Below are positions 6,665-14,712 of a stretch of DNA of 36,799 nucleotides, piece after piece; position 1 is the stretch's first letter, and each line of letters starts with the position of its first letter. Below the pieces are notes generated by a model. That model did no database searches, had not been told where the DNA came from, and saw only the letters and a program-made list of their open reading frames with translations. The position numbers were made by a program, and so were the translations under genes. Source of the DNA: SAR324 cluster bacterium lautmerah10 (GTDB taxonomy: Bacteria; SAR324; NAC60-12). The stretch is from assembly GCA_001469005.2 (NCBI GenBank), contig LNZD02000101.1:11202-48000 (forward strand), in the 5' to 3' direction.

Positions 6665-8872
6665 TTAAAAACCAATCGATTTCTGAATTTTGTCCCTTCT
6701 TTTTTCCCAGTGCTCAATTAATTTCCAGCGGACCACAGGAATTTCTTTAAGTAATTCGGCTTCCGTTATCCGGTAAATGGTCGAATCCTCCATGGCTACT
6801 GCATGGGTAAAAAGTTGTTGAAAGAAAAATAATTTTCCTTCTCCCCAAAAATCACCATTCTCGATTTTTAAATGCTGGTCCTGGTGTTCCTTAACCGCCA
6901 GGTCAATGTCCCCATGAATGAGCATGAAAAGGCCAAAATCATTGGGGATCATGTCTCCTTTTTTACATTCCAACAATTCCGTTTTACGAGCAATCCTGGC
7001 TTTGACCGGGGAGGAAACTGATTCTCCAAAAAGCCAGCTTTGCTGAAAATACTCCATGATGTCCAGGATGTGTTTGATTTCTTCTTCAAGCTGGTTGCGG
7101 GAGATGAATTCCTGAAACAATGATGCTGGAATGGTTAAGGCGTCTACCTGACTCAGGGCACGGTAGGTTCCGAAATGATTCGACCCGGTAAGCACCGCCA
7201 TATCACCGACCACCGATCCGCTCGAAAGGATACTGGAGCGGGAATCTTCCGAGGCAATGAACTCCACGGTTCCGGTCAAGATCAGAAACACTGATTTAGG
7301 TACTTCATTATGGTGGATCAGCAAGGTCCCGGCATTGTAGATTTCGTGTCCGCAATTGAGCAGCATGTTGATATCGCTATCCTCAACTCCGCTGTAATAT
7401 CCTCTTAAAAACCCATGGGCGGTCCTCATGCTGTAATCGCTATTGCCGGGGATGAGCACATCGGTCGCACCAAAAGAAACCGCAGAACCGCTTACTTTCT
7501 GCTGGTTGGTTAGTTCCTGTGCGGTATGGGAAAGGATGATCTTCTCCGATGTGTCATCAATGAAATCCTCGGCTTTGCCATGGATCAACCCTCCTCCGAT
7601 ATCGATCTTTTTAAGTTGAACCGGTTTCAGGTAGTGCTCACGGGTTTTCTCGAACATCTCCCTGGAAATCCCGGGAGCCTCAGGATCTTCCGTGATCATT
7701 CCCTCCAACACCTCAAAAGAAGCGATATCCGCCATATGCGCATACTCGACATAGCCATCTTTCCAAAGGGTCCTGAAAAACAGGATGTTGGTTTCTACCG
7801 GATGAGGTGAAAAAACCGGACAAACCTCAAGCCCGTTGATGACGTTCCAAGTATTGAAATCCAGGTCATGGACTTCAAAAAAATCCTCAAAACTGCTTTC
7901 CTCGATGGACATCAATGCGGCCAGTTTGCGGGTTACTGAAGCCCTGACCAGTGAGGTAGAATAGTATTTAATGCGTTGATCCGTGCGGATCAAGGTCGTC
8001 AATCCCGCAAAATGATCGTCATGGGCATGGGTATGAAAGATACCTTCAACCTCATTGATGTCGACTCCAACCGCATTCAAACTGTGAGAAATGTTCGGCC
8101 CCGCATCAATCAGGTAGATTTTCCCCTGATAATTGAGGATGCTTGCCATACAAGGTCGGTTGACATCCCATCCGTCTCCCTCACCGGTATGCACCACCGA
8201 GAAGTATTCCCTTTTGAAGTTATGAAACTCGAGTTCAAAAGGCGTCTCGTAGTCCTCACCATTTTTCAGATTCAAATCCACATCCACCGACTCGCCCAGA
8301 TGCTCAAACCGGAACACATTCATTGCCAGACGTGATACTTCAACTCCATTACTGATTTCCGTCTTACCCTCGGCAATAATTTTCCCCTCCAGTAATTTTT
8401 CACTGGGGCGGATCTGACCAAATGCAAAACGAAGTTTGAGACGCATCATTTCTTCAGCAGTCTCCTGATCAATCCCCGCCTGGACCATTTCCTCAACGGA
8501 AATCAGACCATAATTTCCGCGGAAGATATAATTCATCTGCTCTTGGACACAATCTTCACGGCCGATCAGGATTGGTTTCGCCCCTGTGTTGTTGGGGTGA
8601 TTCGGCAACAACATTCCCTGACGGTAAAGCATCTGGAGGATGGGAAATTCTGCAAGATTTGCAAAATGTCCGTTTTGTAATTTTAAATCAGAAAGCAAGA
8701 TGGCATTCGGTCCGGATTCGTAGGTCATCCCATCTTTTTCGATGCTCCGGATGAGCCCCTTTTTCATCAGGTGTTTCACGCTGTCCGCAGGACATCCGCA
8801 AAGCACATTCAGATTGGCTTCTGGAAAAGAAAGCCAATGAATCCCTGGAGAAACAAAAATGTTTTCAATCAT
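6665..8872 (-). CDS. Metallo-beta-lactamase-fold hydrolase fused to two cNMP-binding-like domains
   Basis: 735-aa cytoplasmic protein without signal peptide. Residues 1-220 are unassigned. Residues about 225-460 form a metallo-beta-lactamase domain: IYLIDAGP (252-259), the zinc motif HTHAHDDH (280-287), SPHPVET (His357), AHMADIAS (Asp382) and GGGLIHG (His431), a full metal-ligand set. Residues about 505-595 look like a cyclic-nucleotide-binding domain (GTLLIHHNEVPKSVFLILTG, then GDMAVLTG), and about 630-715 like a second one (FMLIHGDIDLAV, GEGKLFF). In neither is the phosphate-binding cassette canonical: the usual Arg is His or another residue and the Glu of GE(L/M)A is Asp in the first. It may bind another ligand or none. 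It is the last gene of a probable pheT-dgkA-moaD operon (50-base gap). Substrate unknown. Confidence 0.8.
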   Translation of the reverse strand: MIENIFVSPGIHWLSFPEANLNVLCGCPADSVKHLMKKGLIRSIEKDGMTYESGPNAILLSDLKLQNGHFANLAEFPILQMLYRQGMLLPNHPNNTGAKPILIGREDCVQEQMNYIFRGNYGLISVEEMVQAGIDQETAEEMMRLKLRFAFGQIRPSEKLLEGKIIAEGKTEISNGVEVSRLAMNVFRFEHLGESVDVDLNLKNGEDYETPFELEFHNFKREYFSVVHTGEGDGWDVNRPCMASILNYQGKIYLIDAGPNISHSLNAVGVDINEVEGIFHTHAHDDHFAGLTTLIRTDQRIKYYSTSLVRASVTRKLAALMSIEESSFEDFFEVHDLDFNTWNVINGLEVCPVFSPHPVETNILFFRTLWKDGYVEYAHMADIASFEVLEGMITEDPEAPGISREMFEKTREHYLKPVQLKKIDIGGGLIHGKAEDFIDDTSEKIILSHTAQELTNQQKVSGSAVSFGATDVLIPGNSDYSMRTAHGFLRGYYSGVEDSDINMLLNCGHEIYNAGTLLIHHNEVPKSVFLILTGTVEFIASEDSRSSILSSGSVVGDMAVLTGSNHFGTYRALSQVDALTIPASLFQEFISRNQLEEEIKHILDIMEYFQQSWLFGESVSSPVKARIARKTELLECKKGDMIPNDFGLFMLIHGDIDLAVKEHQDQHLKIENGDFWGEGKLFFFQQLFTHAVAMEDSTIYRITEAELLKEIPVVRWKLIEHWEKRRDKIQKSIGF

Positions 8873-8922
8873 CAGACTGTAATCCTTGTTTCATTCTATT
8901 CGAACCGTCTCCTTTGACTTAA

Positions 8923-9171
8923 TCAGCCTCCACTGACAGGAGGAATCAATGCATAGGACCCATTTTCGATCAGGACCTCGTCATGTGAAAGGTACTCATC
9001 CCGATGGGCTACACGGGTGACATTCAGAATCTGTTCCGACTGGGGATAAGACTCAGCAATGAGTTTCAGTAATTCCTGGGCTGTTGTACCTTCTGGAACC
9101 TCGTATTCGAGAAACTCCTTTCCAAAAAAATCCCTCAAAATCGCAAAGGCTTCAATGTTAATTTTTATCAT
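8923..9171 (-). CDS. moaD: Molybdopterin synthase sulfur-carrier subunit
   Basis: 82-aa ubiquitin-like protein ending in VSGG. In MoaD the terminal Gly-Gly is adenylylated, converted to a thiocarboxylate and supplies the dithiolene sulphur of molybdopterin together with MoaE. The body matches the family: INIEAFAILRDFFGKE at the N-terminus, EVPEGTTAQELLKLI, and DEVLIENGSYALIPPVSGG at the end. Length is normal. A ThiS or other MoaD-like carrier is the main alternative, but moaE is present at 34359-34775, which supports molybdopterin synthase. It sits 37 bases after dgkA and 50 before the metallo-hydrolase gene on the same strand, apart from other molybdenum-cofactor genes. Confidence 0.85.
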   Translation of the reverse strand: MIKINIEAFAILRDFFGKEFLEYEVPEGTTAQELLKLIAESYPQSEQILNVTRVAHRDEYLSHDEVLIENGSYALIPPVSGG

Positions 9172-9208
9172 TCCATGAACCGAAAATACAACTTAGCCTT
9201 TCCTAAGA

Positions 9209-9583
9209 TTAGGAAACATCGCTTTCAAAATAAATGCTGGAGCAAAGGGTGAACCATGTGATTCCCAAGATCACAAGGCTGATAAAAACCGCTGCGCTTC
9301 CGGCATCTTTTGCTCTTTTGGAAAGATGATGGGTTTCTTCAGATACTCTGTCTACCACGGATTCTACTGCGGTATTGAGCAATTCCACCACGAGCACCAG
9401 AAGGACGGATCCGATCAGCATCACTTTTTCAATCCCTTTCAGGGGAAGAATCAGGGCAATCGGAATCAAAACCACTGCCATGATCAGTTCCAGTCGAAAT
9501 GCAGTTTCATTTCGAAAGGTAGCAATCAGTCCGTCCGCGGAATAGTGGAGGGCTTTCCAGACATGGAGGATTTCTGCTTTCAC
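9209..9583 (-). CDS. dgkA: Diacylglycerol kinase (prokaryotic DgkA type)
   Basis: 124-aa integral membrane kinase that phosphorylates diacylglycerol to phosphatidic acid in the inner membrane, a recycling step in lipid metabolism. It has the family's normal length and three membrane helices (about residues 33-50, 54-72 and 97-116). The N-terminal amphipathic helix reads ALHYSADGLIATFRNETAFR, with the conserved NE(x)AFR, and the catalytic/metal segment is VELLNTAVE(S)VVD (about 65-77), followed by KRAKDAGSAAV. The start codon overlaps the end of pheT by four bases (ATGA at 9583-9580), showing translational coupling to pheT. Confidence 0.93.
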   Translation of the reverse strand: MKAEILHVWKALHYSADGLIATFRNETAFRLELIMAVVLIPIALILPLKGIEKVMLIGSVLLVLVVELLNTAVESVVDRVSEETHHLSKRAKDAGSAAVFISLVILGITWFTLCSSIYFESDVS

Positions 9584-12093
9584 GATTCCCTGAGTGTCGC
9601 CTGAAAGTTCTGATTCACCTTTTTGATGATCCGATTACGGACCTGTTCCACATCTTTGTCATTCAGGGTCCGGTCAGAAGCCTGATAGGTCAGGGAAAAT
9701 CCAAGACTTTTTTTCCCGACTTCCATTCCTTTTCCCTGGTAGACATCAAAAAGTTGGACTCGTTTTAAAAGCGGTTTCCCGGTTTTCAGAATAAACGGGA
9801 TCAATGTCTCCACTTCTACTGAACGGTCAACGATAAACGCAAGATCTTCGAAGATGGGTGAATAGGTGGAAATCTCTTCCATTAAATAATAGGAACTGGA
9901 AGCATTCAGCAATTCCGAAAGTTTGAGTTCGGCACATACTACGGGCCTGTCCGGAAGTTCATACAGACGCCGGACATCTGGATGCAGTTCCCCCATGAAC
10001 CCGATGGAAACACCATTGACCATGATTTCCGAGGAACGCCCGGGGTGGTAGGGGAGTTCACGTGCTTTTTTCCATTCCACTTCCTGGATGTGGAGAGAGG
10101 TAAAGAGATTTTCAATGACTCCTTTGAGGTCAAAAAAATCCATATCTCCTTGCTCTGCTTGATGCCAACTGTTGATCTCTCGTTTGCCCGTCATCAATAA
10201 GCACAGTTCCATGGGTTCATCAGGAAGGACCTGATTTTCTTGAGGAATAAACACTCCGCCGGCTTCGAAGATTTGGACCTGATCATCAAATCTCAAATTC
10301 TGCCTGGCCGTATGCAATGCTCCCGGAAGGAGTTTACGCCGCAGATGGCTGCGTTCATTGGAAAGTGGATTTTTTACCGGAACATAATTCTTCTGGTCAA
10401 ATCCCTCCTGCAGCATTAAATTCGATTCATCAAGAGGGTTGGTCATGGTGTAAGTAATGACTTCATCCATACCTGAGGCGACCAGGATATCTCGAATTGC
10501 CTCCACTCCCTGGAGTTGAAAGTTCTCTCTTTGGGGAGGAAGCGCATCCCGAATCAAAGTTGAGGGCATCCTGTTGTAACCATAGACCCTGGCTATTTCT
10601 TCGACTAAATCGGCGGGAATCGCGATATCAAGACGATGATGAGGAACCGTCACTTCAAGCAATTGGTCTGTTTTGTTCTGGACTGTAAATTCCAGCGCCT
10701 CAAGGATTCGGTTTACTTCGTTCTTTTCCACCTTAATTCCCAGGACCCTTTCAAGATATTCCAAATCGAGTTCCACCGATTCATCTGCGAGCTTTCCTGG
10801 ATAAAGATCTGCTGCCTGGAGTTCCAAAGTCCCTCCTGCAATCGACACACACAATTCTGCAGCTCTTAACGCCGCCGTCATGGTTCCGTCCGCATTCAAC
10901 CGTTTCCCAAAACGTTCACTGGCTTCGGTTTTCAATTTGAGTAATTGGGACGTTCGGCGATTATTGAGAAAATCGAAATTTGCGGATTCAAGCAAAACAT
11001 CTTTCGTTTCATTGCCGACCTCGGTTTCTTCTCCTCCCATCACCCCGGCGATGGCGATCAAACCCCCTTCGTCGGTAATCATCAGCATCTGCTCGTCCAA
11101 CTTCCTTTCTTCTCCATCAAGAGTGGTCATCACCTCCCCATTGACAGCACACCGGACAAATATTTCTGGAGTCTCTCCTGCTGCACGCTGGCAAAGCGCC
11201 TGGTAATCAAAAGCATGCAGAGGCTGTCCAAGTTCGAGCATCACGTAATTGGTAATATCAACGATGTTGTTGATCGGTCTCATCCCGGCCCGTTGGAGCC
11301 TTTGCTGCATCCAGAAGGGAGAGGGTCCGATGGTGATCCCGCGAACCAAGAGGGCACTGTATCGTGGACAAAGGTCCGGATTCTCAATTCTCAACTTCAA
11401 GAAATCCACTTCTGAAGTCTCAGCAGGAGAACTGTTCTGCTTTGGTAAGTTGAGTTTTGAAAGATCCGGCAATTTTTCAGATTTGAGCCGCATCCGGGTA
11501 ATGGCTGCGGTTTCCCTTGCAAGTCCGTAAATTGAAAGCAAATGCGCAAAACCGCCTTTGATGTCAAATTCAAGAACCGCGTCTCCCAAATAATCCTTCA
11601 GCATTCCTCCAACCGGTGCATCATCCGGGAGAAACAAAACCCCTTCATGGGCTTCTCCCAGTCCTAATTCCAATTCGGAGCAAATCATACCTTCCGAAAC
11701 GATGCCACGGATCTTTGATGGTTTCAGGCGAACCAGCGGATGGTCTTCATGATAAGGATTGATCAGTTTTGCTCCAGAAAGTGCTAAGGCTATTTTAGGA
11801 GGAGTTTGGGGAAACTGTTTCTCCAGTTCCCGGATGTTTGGGGCCCCGGTAACCACTTCCAGAGATTGATCCGTTCCATAATCGACTGTTGCAATGCTGA
11901 GACTATCGGCGTTGGGATGGGCAACCACCTTTTTTACTTCCCCCACTCTGCAGAATTCACCCCAGTTGTCCCCAAGATGCTCGATACTTTCAACCTCCAT
12001 TCCGGATATGGTTAAAGCTTCTGCAAGTTTTACCGGATCCTGTTCCAGGTCGACATAGTCCTGAAGCCAGCTTAAAGGAATACGTAAAGCCAT
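9580..12093 (-). CDS. pheT: Phenylalanyl-tRNA synthetase beta subunit
   Basis: 837-aa beta chain of the alpha2-beta2 PheRS, which charges tRNA-Phe. Length is slightly above the usual about 800. Domains in order: N-terminal PLSWLQDYVDLE, the EMAP-like tRNA-binding domain with VGEVKKVVAHPNADSLSIATV (about 50-70), the B3/B4 core (RPINNIVDITNYVMLELGQP, about 273-292) with editing function, the B5 domain with PHHRLDIAIPADLVEEIARV (about 490-510), the synthetase-like core with KNPLSNERSHLRRKLLP, and a C-terminal FDX-ACB anticodon-binding domain (from about 740). The usual NRPDCLS-like segment is replaced by GGFAHLLS near residue 180. pheS, normally just upstream, is not in the window: the preceding minus-strand gene is a small exported protein. 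First gene of a likely operon with dgkA, moaD and the metallo-hydrolase. Confidence 0.93.
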   Translation of the reverse strand: MALRIPLSWLQDYVDLEQDPVKLAEALTISGMEVESIEHLGDNWGEFCRVGEVKKVVAHPNADSLSIATVDYGTDQSLEVVTGAPNIRELEKQFPQTPPKIALALSGAKLINPYHEDHPLVRLKPSKIRGIVSEGMICSELELGLGEAHEGVLFLPDDAPVGGMLKDYLGDAVLEFDIKGGFAHLLSIYGLARETAAITRMRLKSEKLPDLSKLNLPKQNSSPAETSEVDFLKLRIENPDLCPRYSALLVRGITIGPSPFWMQQRLQRAGMRPINNIVDITNYVMLELGQPLHAFDYQALCQRAAGETPEIFVRCAVNGEVMTTLDGEERKLDEQMLMITDEGGLIAIAGVMGGEETEVGNETKDVLLESANFDFLNNRRTSQLLKLKTEASERFGKRLNADGTMTAALRAAELCVSIAGGTLELQAADLYPGKLADESVELDLEYLERVLGIKVEKNEVNRILEALEFTVQNKTDQLLEVTVPHHRLDIAIPADLVEEIARVYGYNRMPSTLIRDALPPQRENFQLQGVEAIRDILVASGMDEVITYTMTNPLDESNLMLQEGFDQKNYVPVKNPLSNERSHLRRKLLPGALHTARQNLRFDDQVQIFEAGGVFIPQENQVLPDEPMELCLLMTGKREINSWHQAEQGDMDFFDLKGVIENLFTSLHIQEVEWKKARELPYHPGRSSEIMVNGVSIGFMGELHPDVRRLYELPDRPVVCAELKLSELLNASSSYYLMEEISTYSPIFEDLAFIVDRSVEVETLIPFILKTGKPLLKRVQLFDVYQGKGMEVGKKSLGFSLTYQASDRTLNDKDVEQVRNRIIKKVNQNFQATLRES

Positions 12094-12277
12094 GATTTAA
12101 CGATAGTAAAAATGCGGATTCCTGGTGAACTCACCTGGGGAATCCCTGGAACTCCATGTTTGCTCCTCAAGACTCGGCAAAGGATGCAAACCAATGTTGA
12201 AATTAAAGGATTAATGTTCAGAGGGTAGGAGTTGAAAGGCAAGTCGGATCAAACTTGGAATGATCCTCGTTTTTTGA

Positions 12278-12718
12278 TCATTGTGATGCGAGATCCTTAC
12301 AATTCTGCTTCATCTTCGCATACATTCTTTCTCTTTTCTGCATCAGTTGACGGGCACTTAAGTATTTGGGACCAGGATTGCCCTTGAGCAATTGATTCAA
12401 CCTCTGCTGCTGATTCTGACTCATCTCCAGTCCAGTCCGGTTGCGGTTCCAAACGTGACGATTGATCAGTTGATTGTGCTCATCACTCATATCCCGAGTT
12501 TTTCTGTGCTCACGGATCTGATCCCGAACATTGACCAGACAGTGATTTTTACTTTGCTGTCTGATGAAAATCCTGTCGGTTTCGTATTCCTGTGTCAGAG
12601 CCATGGAGGGTGAAATGGTTAGCAATCCCACAATACAAACTGTGAGGACCAGAGTATCTGGAAGATTGAATCGGTTCAGGAATTTCAAAGGTGCCTGCGG
12701 GGTTTTGATTATTTTCAT
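12278..12718 (-). CDS. Small exported hypothetical protein (146 aa)
   Basis: Starts at ATG 12718. A basic N-terminus (MKIIKTPQAPLKFLNRF) is followed by a hydrophobic stretch (about residues 21-39, TLVLTVCIVGLLTISPSMA) with a plausible signal-peptidase site after SMA (about 39-41), so it should be periplasmic or secreted. The mature part is polar, rich in Arg, Gln, Asn and His, with two Cys (NHCLV near 59 and NCKDL near 140) that could form a disulphide. No family is recognised. It lies 184 bases upstream of pheT on the same strand, without an obvious terminator between, and 150 bases from a divergent gene. Confidence 0.55.
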   Translation of the reverse strand: MKIIKTPQAPLKFLNRFNLPDTLVLTVCIVGLLTISPSMALTQEYETDRIFIRQQSKNHCLVNVRDQIREHRKTRDMSDEHNQLINRHVWNRNRTGLEMSQNQQQRLNQLLKGNPGPKYLSARQLMQKRERMYAKMKQNCKDLASQ

Positions 12719-12895
12719 GAAAATCGGGGTTCAAGTTTCAGCATCATCTGCCGATTAAATCATCAGAAGGAACGAATAGTCATTCCGGAAAAGCAATTTT
12801 AAAGCCTCCCGATTGATCAGAACCCGGCTGTTTTGTTGCCGAGTTCCAAATTAATCATCTGAACTTGATTGAGCGATGAAAATATTGGAGATTCT

Positions 12896-13120
12896 ATGAC
12901 CCCGACTGAACAAAAAATTGAGAAGTTCCATAACATAGTTGGTGCAGACATCAGCTATCGCTTTGAAAAACAAATCACTGATGCGGTGATGGAACTTGCA
13001 GAAATGCTGGAGCACCGATTTCTGGATAATGAAACCAAGGTGGATTATGCAACGCATGTCTTTGCAAAAGTTCTAGATGACCTTATGGACCTGCTGGAGC
13101 ATCCCAGTCACCTCAATTGA
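12896..13120 (+). CDS. Small hypothetical protein (74 aa)
   Basis: ATG 12896 is preceded by GGAG six to seven bases upstream (TTGGAGATTCT), a strong ribosome binding site that decides this start over an in-frame TTG at 12869. The product is acidic and helical, without membrane segment or signal: EQKIEKFHNIVGADISY at the start and KVLDDLMDLLEH at the end. No family recognised. Its 3' end overlaps, or directly abuts, the next gene, so the two are probably translated together; it may be a partner of that membrane protein. Function not assigned. Confidence 0.6.
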   Translation: MTPTEQKIEKFHNIVGADISYRFEKQITDAVMELAEMLEHRFLDNETKVDYATHVFAKVLDDLMDLLEHPSHLN

Positions 13121-14684
13121 TCCTCTTCATGATCCAAAAATTTCTCCGGAAAATTCTGAACAGGCATCCACTTTAGACGAACTTCCCGGTTCCCATAGGA
13201 ACTGGTTTCAAAAATACCTCCTGCAGCAGCGGATCAGGCATGCAGCACTTGCCTGGAGCGGCTGCAGTCTTTTTTCCTCGCTGCTGATCTGGTTTCAGCC
13301 CGAAAGCCTTTCATCGGGCCTCCTCCTATTTTTAAGTTTCTTTTTCCTCGTGCTTTGCTGCGCCTGGACTTGGTTCAGGATCAATGAAGAAGATGCTCTG
13401 AAAAAACTTGGAATCTCACATTCCGGAATTGCTGAAAAACTTAGAACCCAATTCGAACTGGATCGGAATGATCAAAGTTCATTTCTGGATGGCAGCAGTG
13501 GGGAGCCCCAAGATCCGGAAAAAGTGTTTCAAGAGTATTTCAAAAAAAAGCATCAGCAGGAACTCCTGGAGTCAATCCGAGGAGTTTCTCCCAAGGTTGG
13601 CTGGTTTTCTGCTTCAGTATTCACATTATCGGTTCAGGCGATGCTGATTGGTTTCTTTTTTTTGGGAACGGATTCTATTCCTGGAAACAATGCTATTTCC
13701 AAAATGGAAGTTCTTCCTTCGGGTGCATACCGGATCCTTTTCCCTGCCTATCTTAAAAAATCTCCGCAACAGTATGAGACCCTGCCTGAGGAACTCTCCA
13801 CCCCCTTAGGCAGCCAGTTGGAAATGTCATGGATGGATCCTCCTTTCCAAAAAGACGAATCCTATTTTGTTAATTCAAGAGGTCGAACTCCGCTTCAATG
13901 GTCTGAAAGAGGACCGCAGATCCTGGCCAGGCTGACACCTGAAAATTCTGGATTGCTCAAACTGGGATGGGAATCAAGGGAAATTCCATGGAAAGTGATT
14001 CCGGACCAAAAACCGATCCTGAAAGTCAATTGGCCTCAACTGAAATACATTTTCGATTCAAGCAGAATGAAGATTCAGGTTTTCGCTGAAGATGACCATG
14101 CCTTGCATCAAGTCGTGCTTCACTATCAGGTCCAATCGAATGATCCACCCTATAAAGAAATTCTTCAGTCTTACGAAGAGGACTTCAAAATCTTCAGTGA
14201 ATTGTATGAGTGGGATCTTTCCATGACTCCTCTTCTTGCTGGAGACAATGTTACCGTTTGGATCGAGGCCTCCGACCGTGATCTTTTGAACGGCCCCAAC
14301 CGATCCGTTTCAGAAAAGTTTGTTTTTCAACTGGAAAGTCAATCCGAGTATCATCAAAAAATACTTGCCAGATTTGAGGATCTGCACTCGGCGATGAAAA
14401 AACTGATGGGAAAACTGGACCTCCAGTCCATCGAAGACACAGATTTGCTTGAAACACAGATCATCTCCGAGATGAAAACCCTTCGCGAAGATGCGTCCCA
14501 CGATTTACTTCTTTCAGGACCGTTGAAAGCTTTTCCAGCAGAGATAGAAATGCAGCTGAATTTCTACCGCCGCCAGCGCCAGTTGCTGGAAAAACCTGAA
14601 TGTGTCAAGAATCAAATGGTACCTTCAACCGAAGAGGAATATCGGGAAAGGTTGGAAAGCATCGAAGCCTGCCTTTCCAATTAG
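13077..14684 (+). CDS. Three-TM membrane protein, DUF4175-like (535 aa)
   Basis: Long ORF with two adjacent membrane segments near residues 57-73 and 78-98 (SSGLLLFLSFFFLVLCCAWTW is typical) and a third near 173-196 (FTLSVQAMLIGFFFLG), followed by a large soluble C-terminal part with beta-rich repeats such as DDHALHQVVLHYQVQS and a coiled C-terminus with many Glu and Gln. This order of segments recalls DUF4175 proteins, which are usually longer (around 800 residues), so the match is tentative and the protein would be a short version. The start is unclear: ATG 13077 overlaps the upstream gene by 44 bases, and a non-ATG start near 13116 would avoid this. It converges on recN, 28 bases away. Confidence 0.6.
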   Translation: MTLWTCWSIPVTSIDPLHDPKISPENSEQASTLDELPGSHRNWFQKYLLQQRIRHAALAWSGCSLFSSLLIWFQPESLSSGLLLFLSFFFLVLCCAWTWFRINEEDALKKLGISHSGIAEKLRTQFELDRNDQSSFLDGSSGEPQDPEKVFQEYFKKKHQQELLESIRGVSPKVGWFSASVFTLSVQAMLIGFFFLGTDSIPGNNAISKMEVLPSGAYRILFPAYLKKSPQQYETLPEELSTPLGSQLEMSWMDPPFQKDESYFVNSRGRTPLQWSERGPQILARLTPENSGLLKLGWESREIPWKVIPDQKPILKVNWPQLKYIFDSSRMKIQVFAEDDHALHQVVLHYQVQSNDPPYKEILQSYEEDFKIFSELYEWDLSMTPLLAGDNVTVWIEASDRDLLNGPNRSVSEKFVFQLESQSEYHQKILARFEDLHSAMKKLMGKLDLQSIEDTDLLETQIISEMKTLREDASHDLLLSGPLKAFPAEIEMQLNFYRRQRQLLEKPECVKNQMVPSTEEEYRERLESIEACLSN

Positions 14685-14712
14685 ACAACCTTTACAGGAA
14701 GAATCAAAATCC

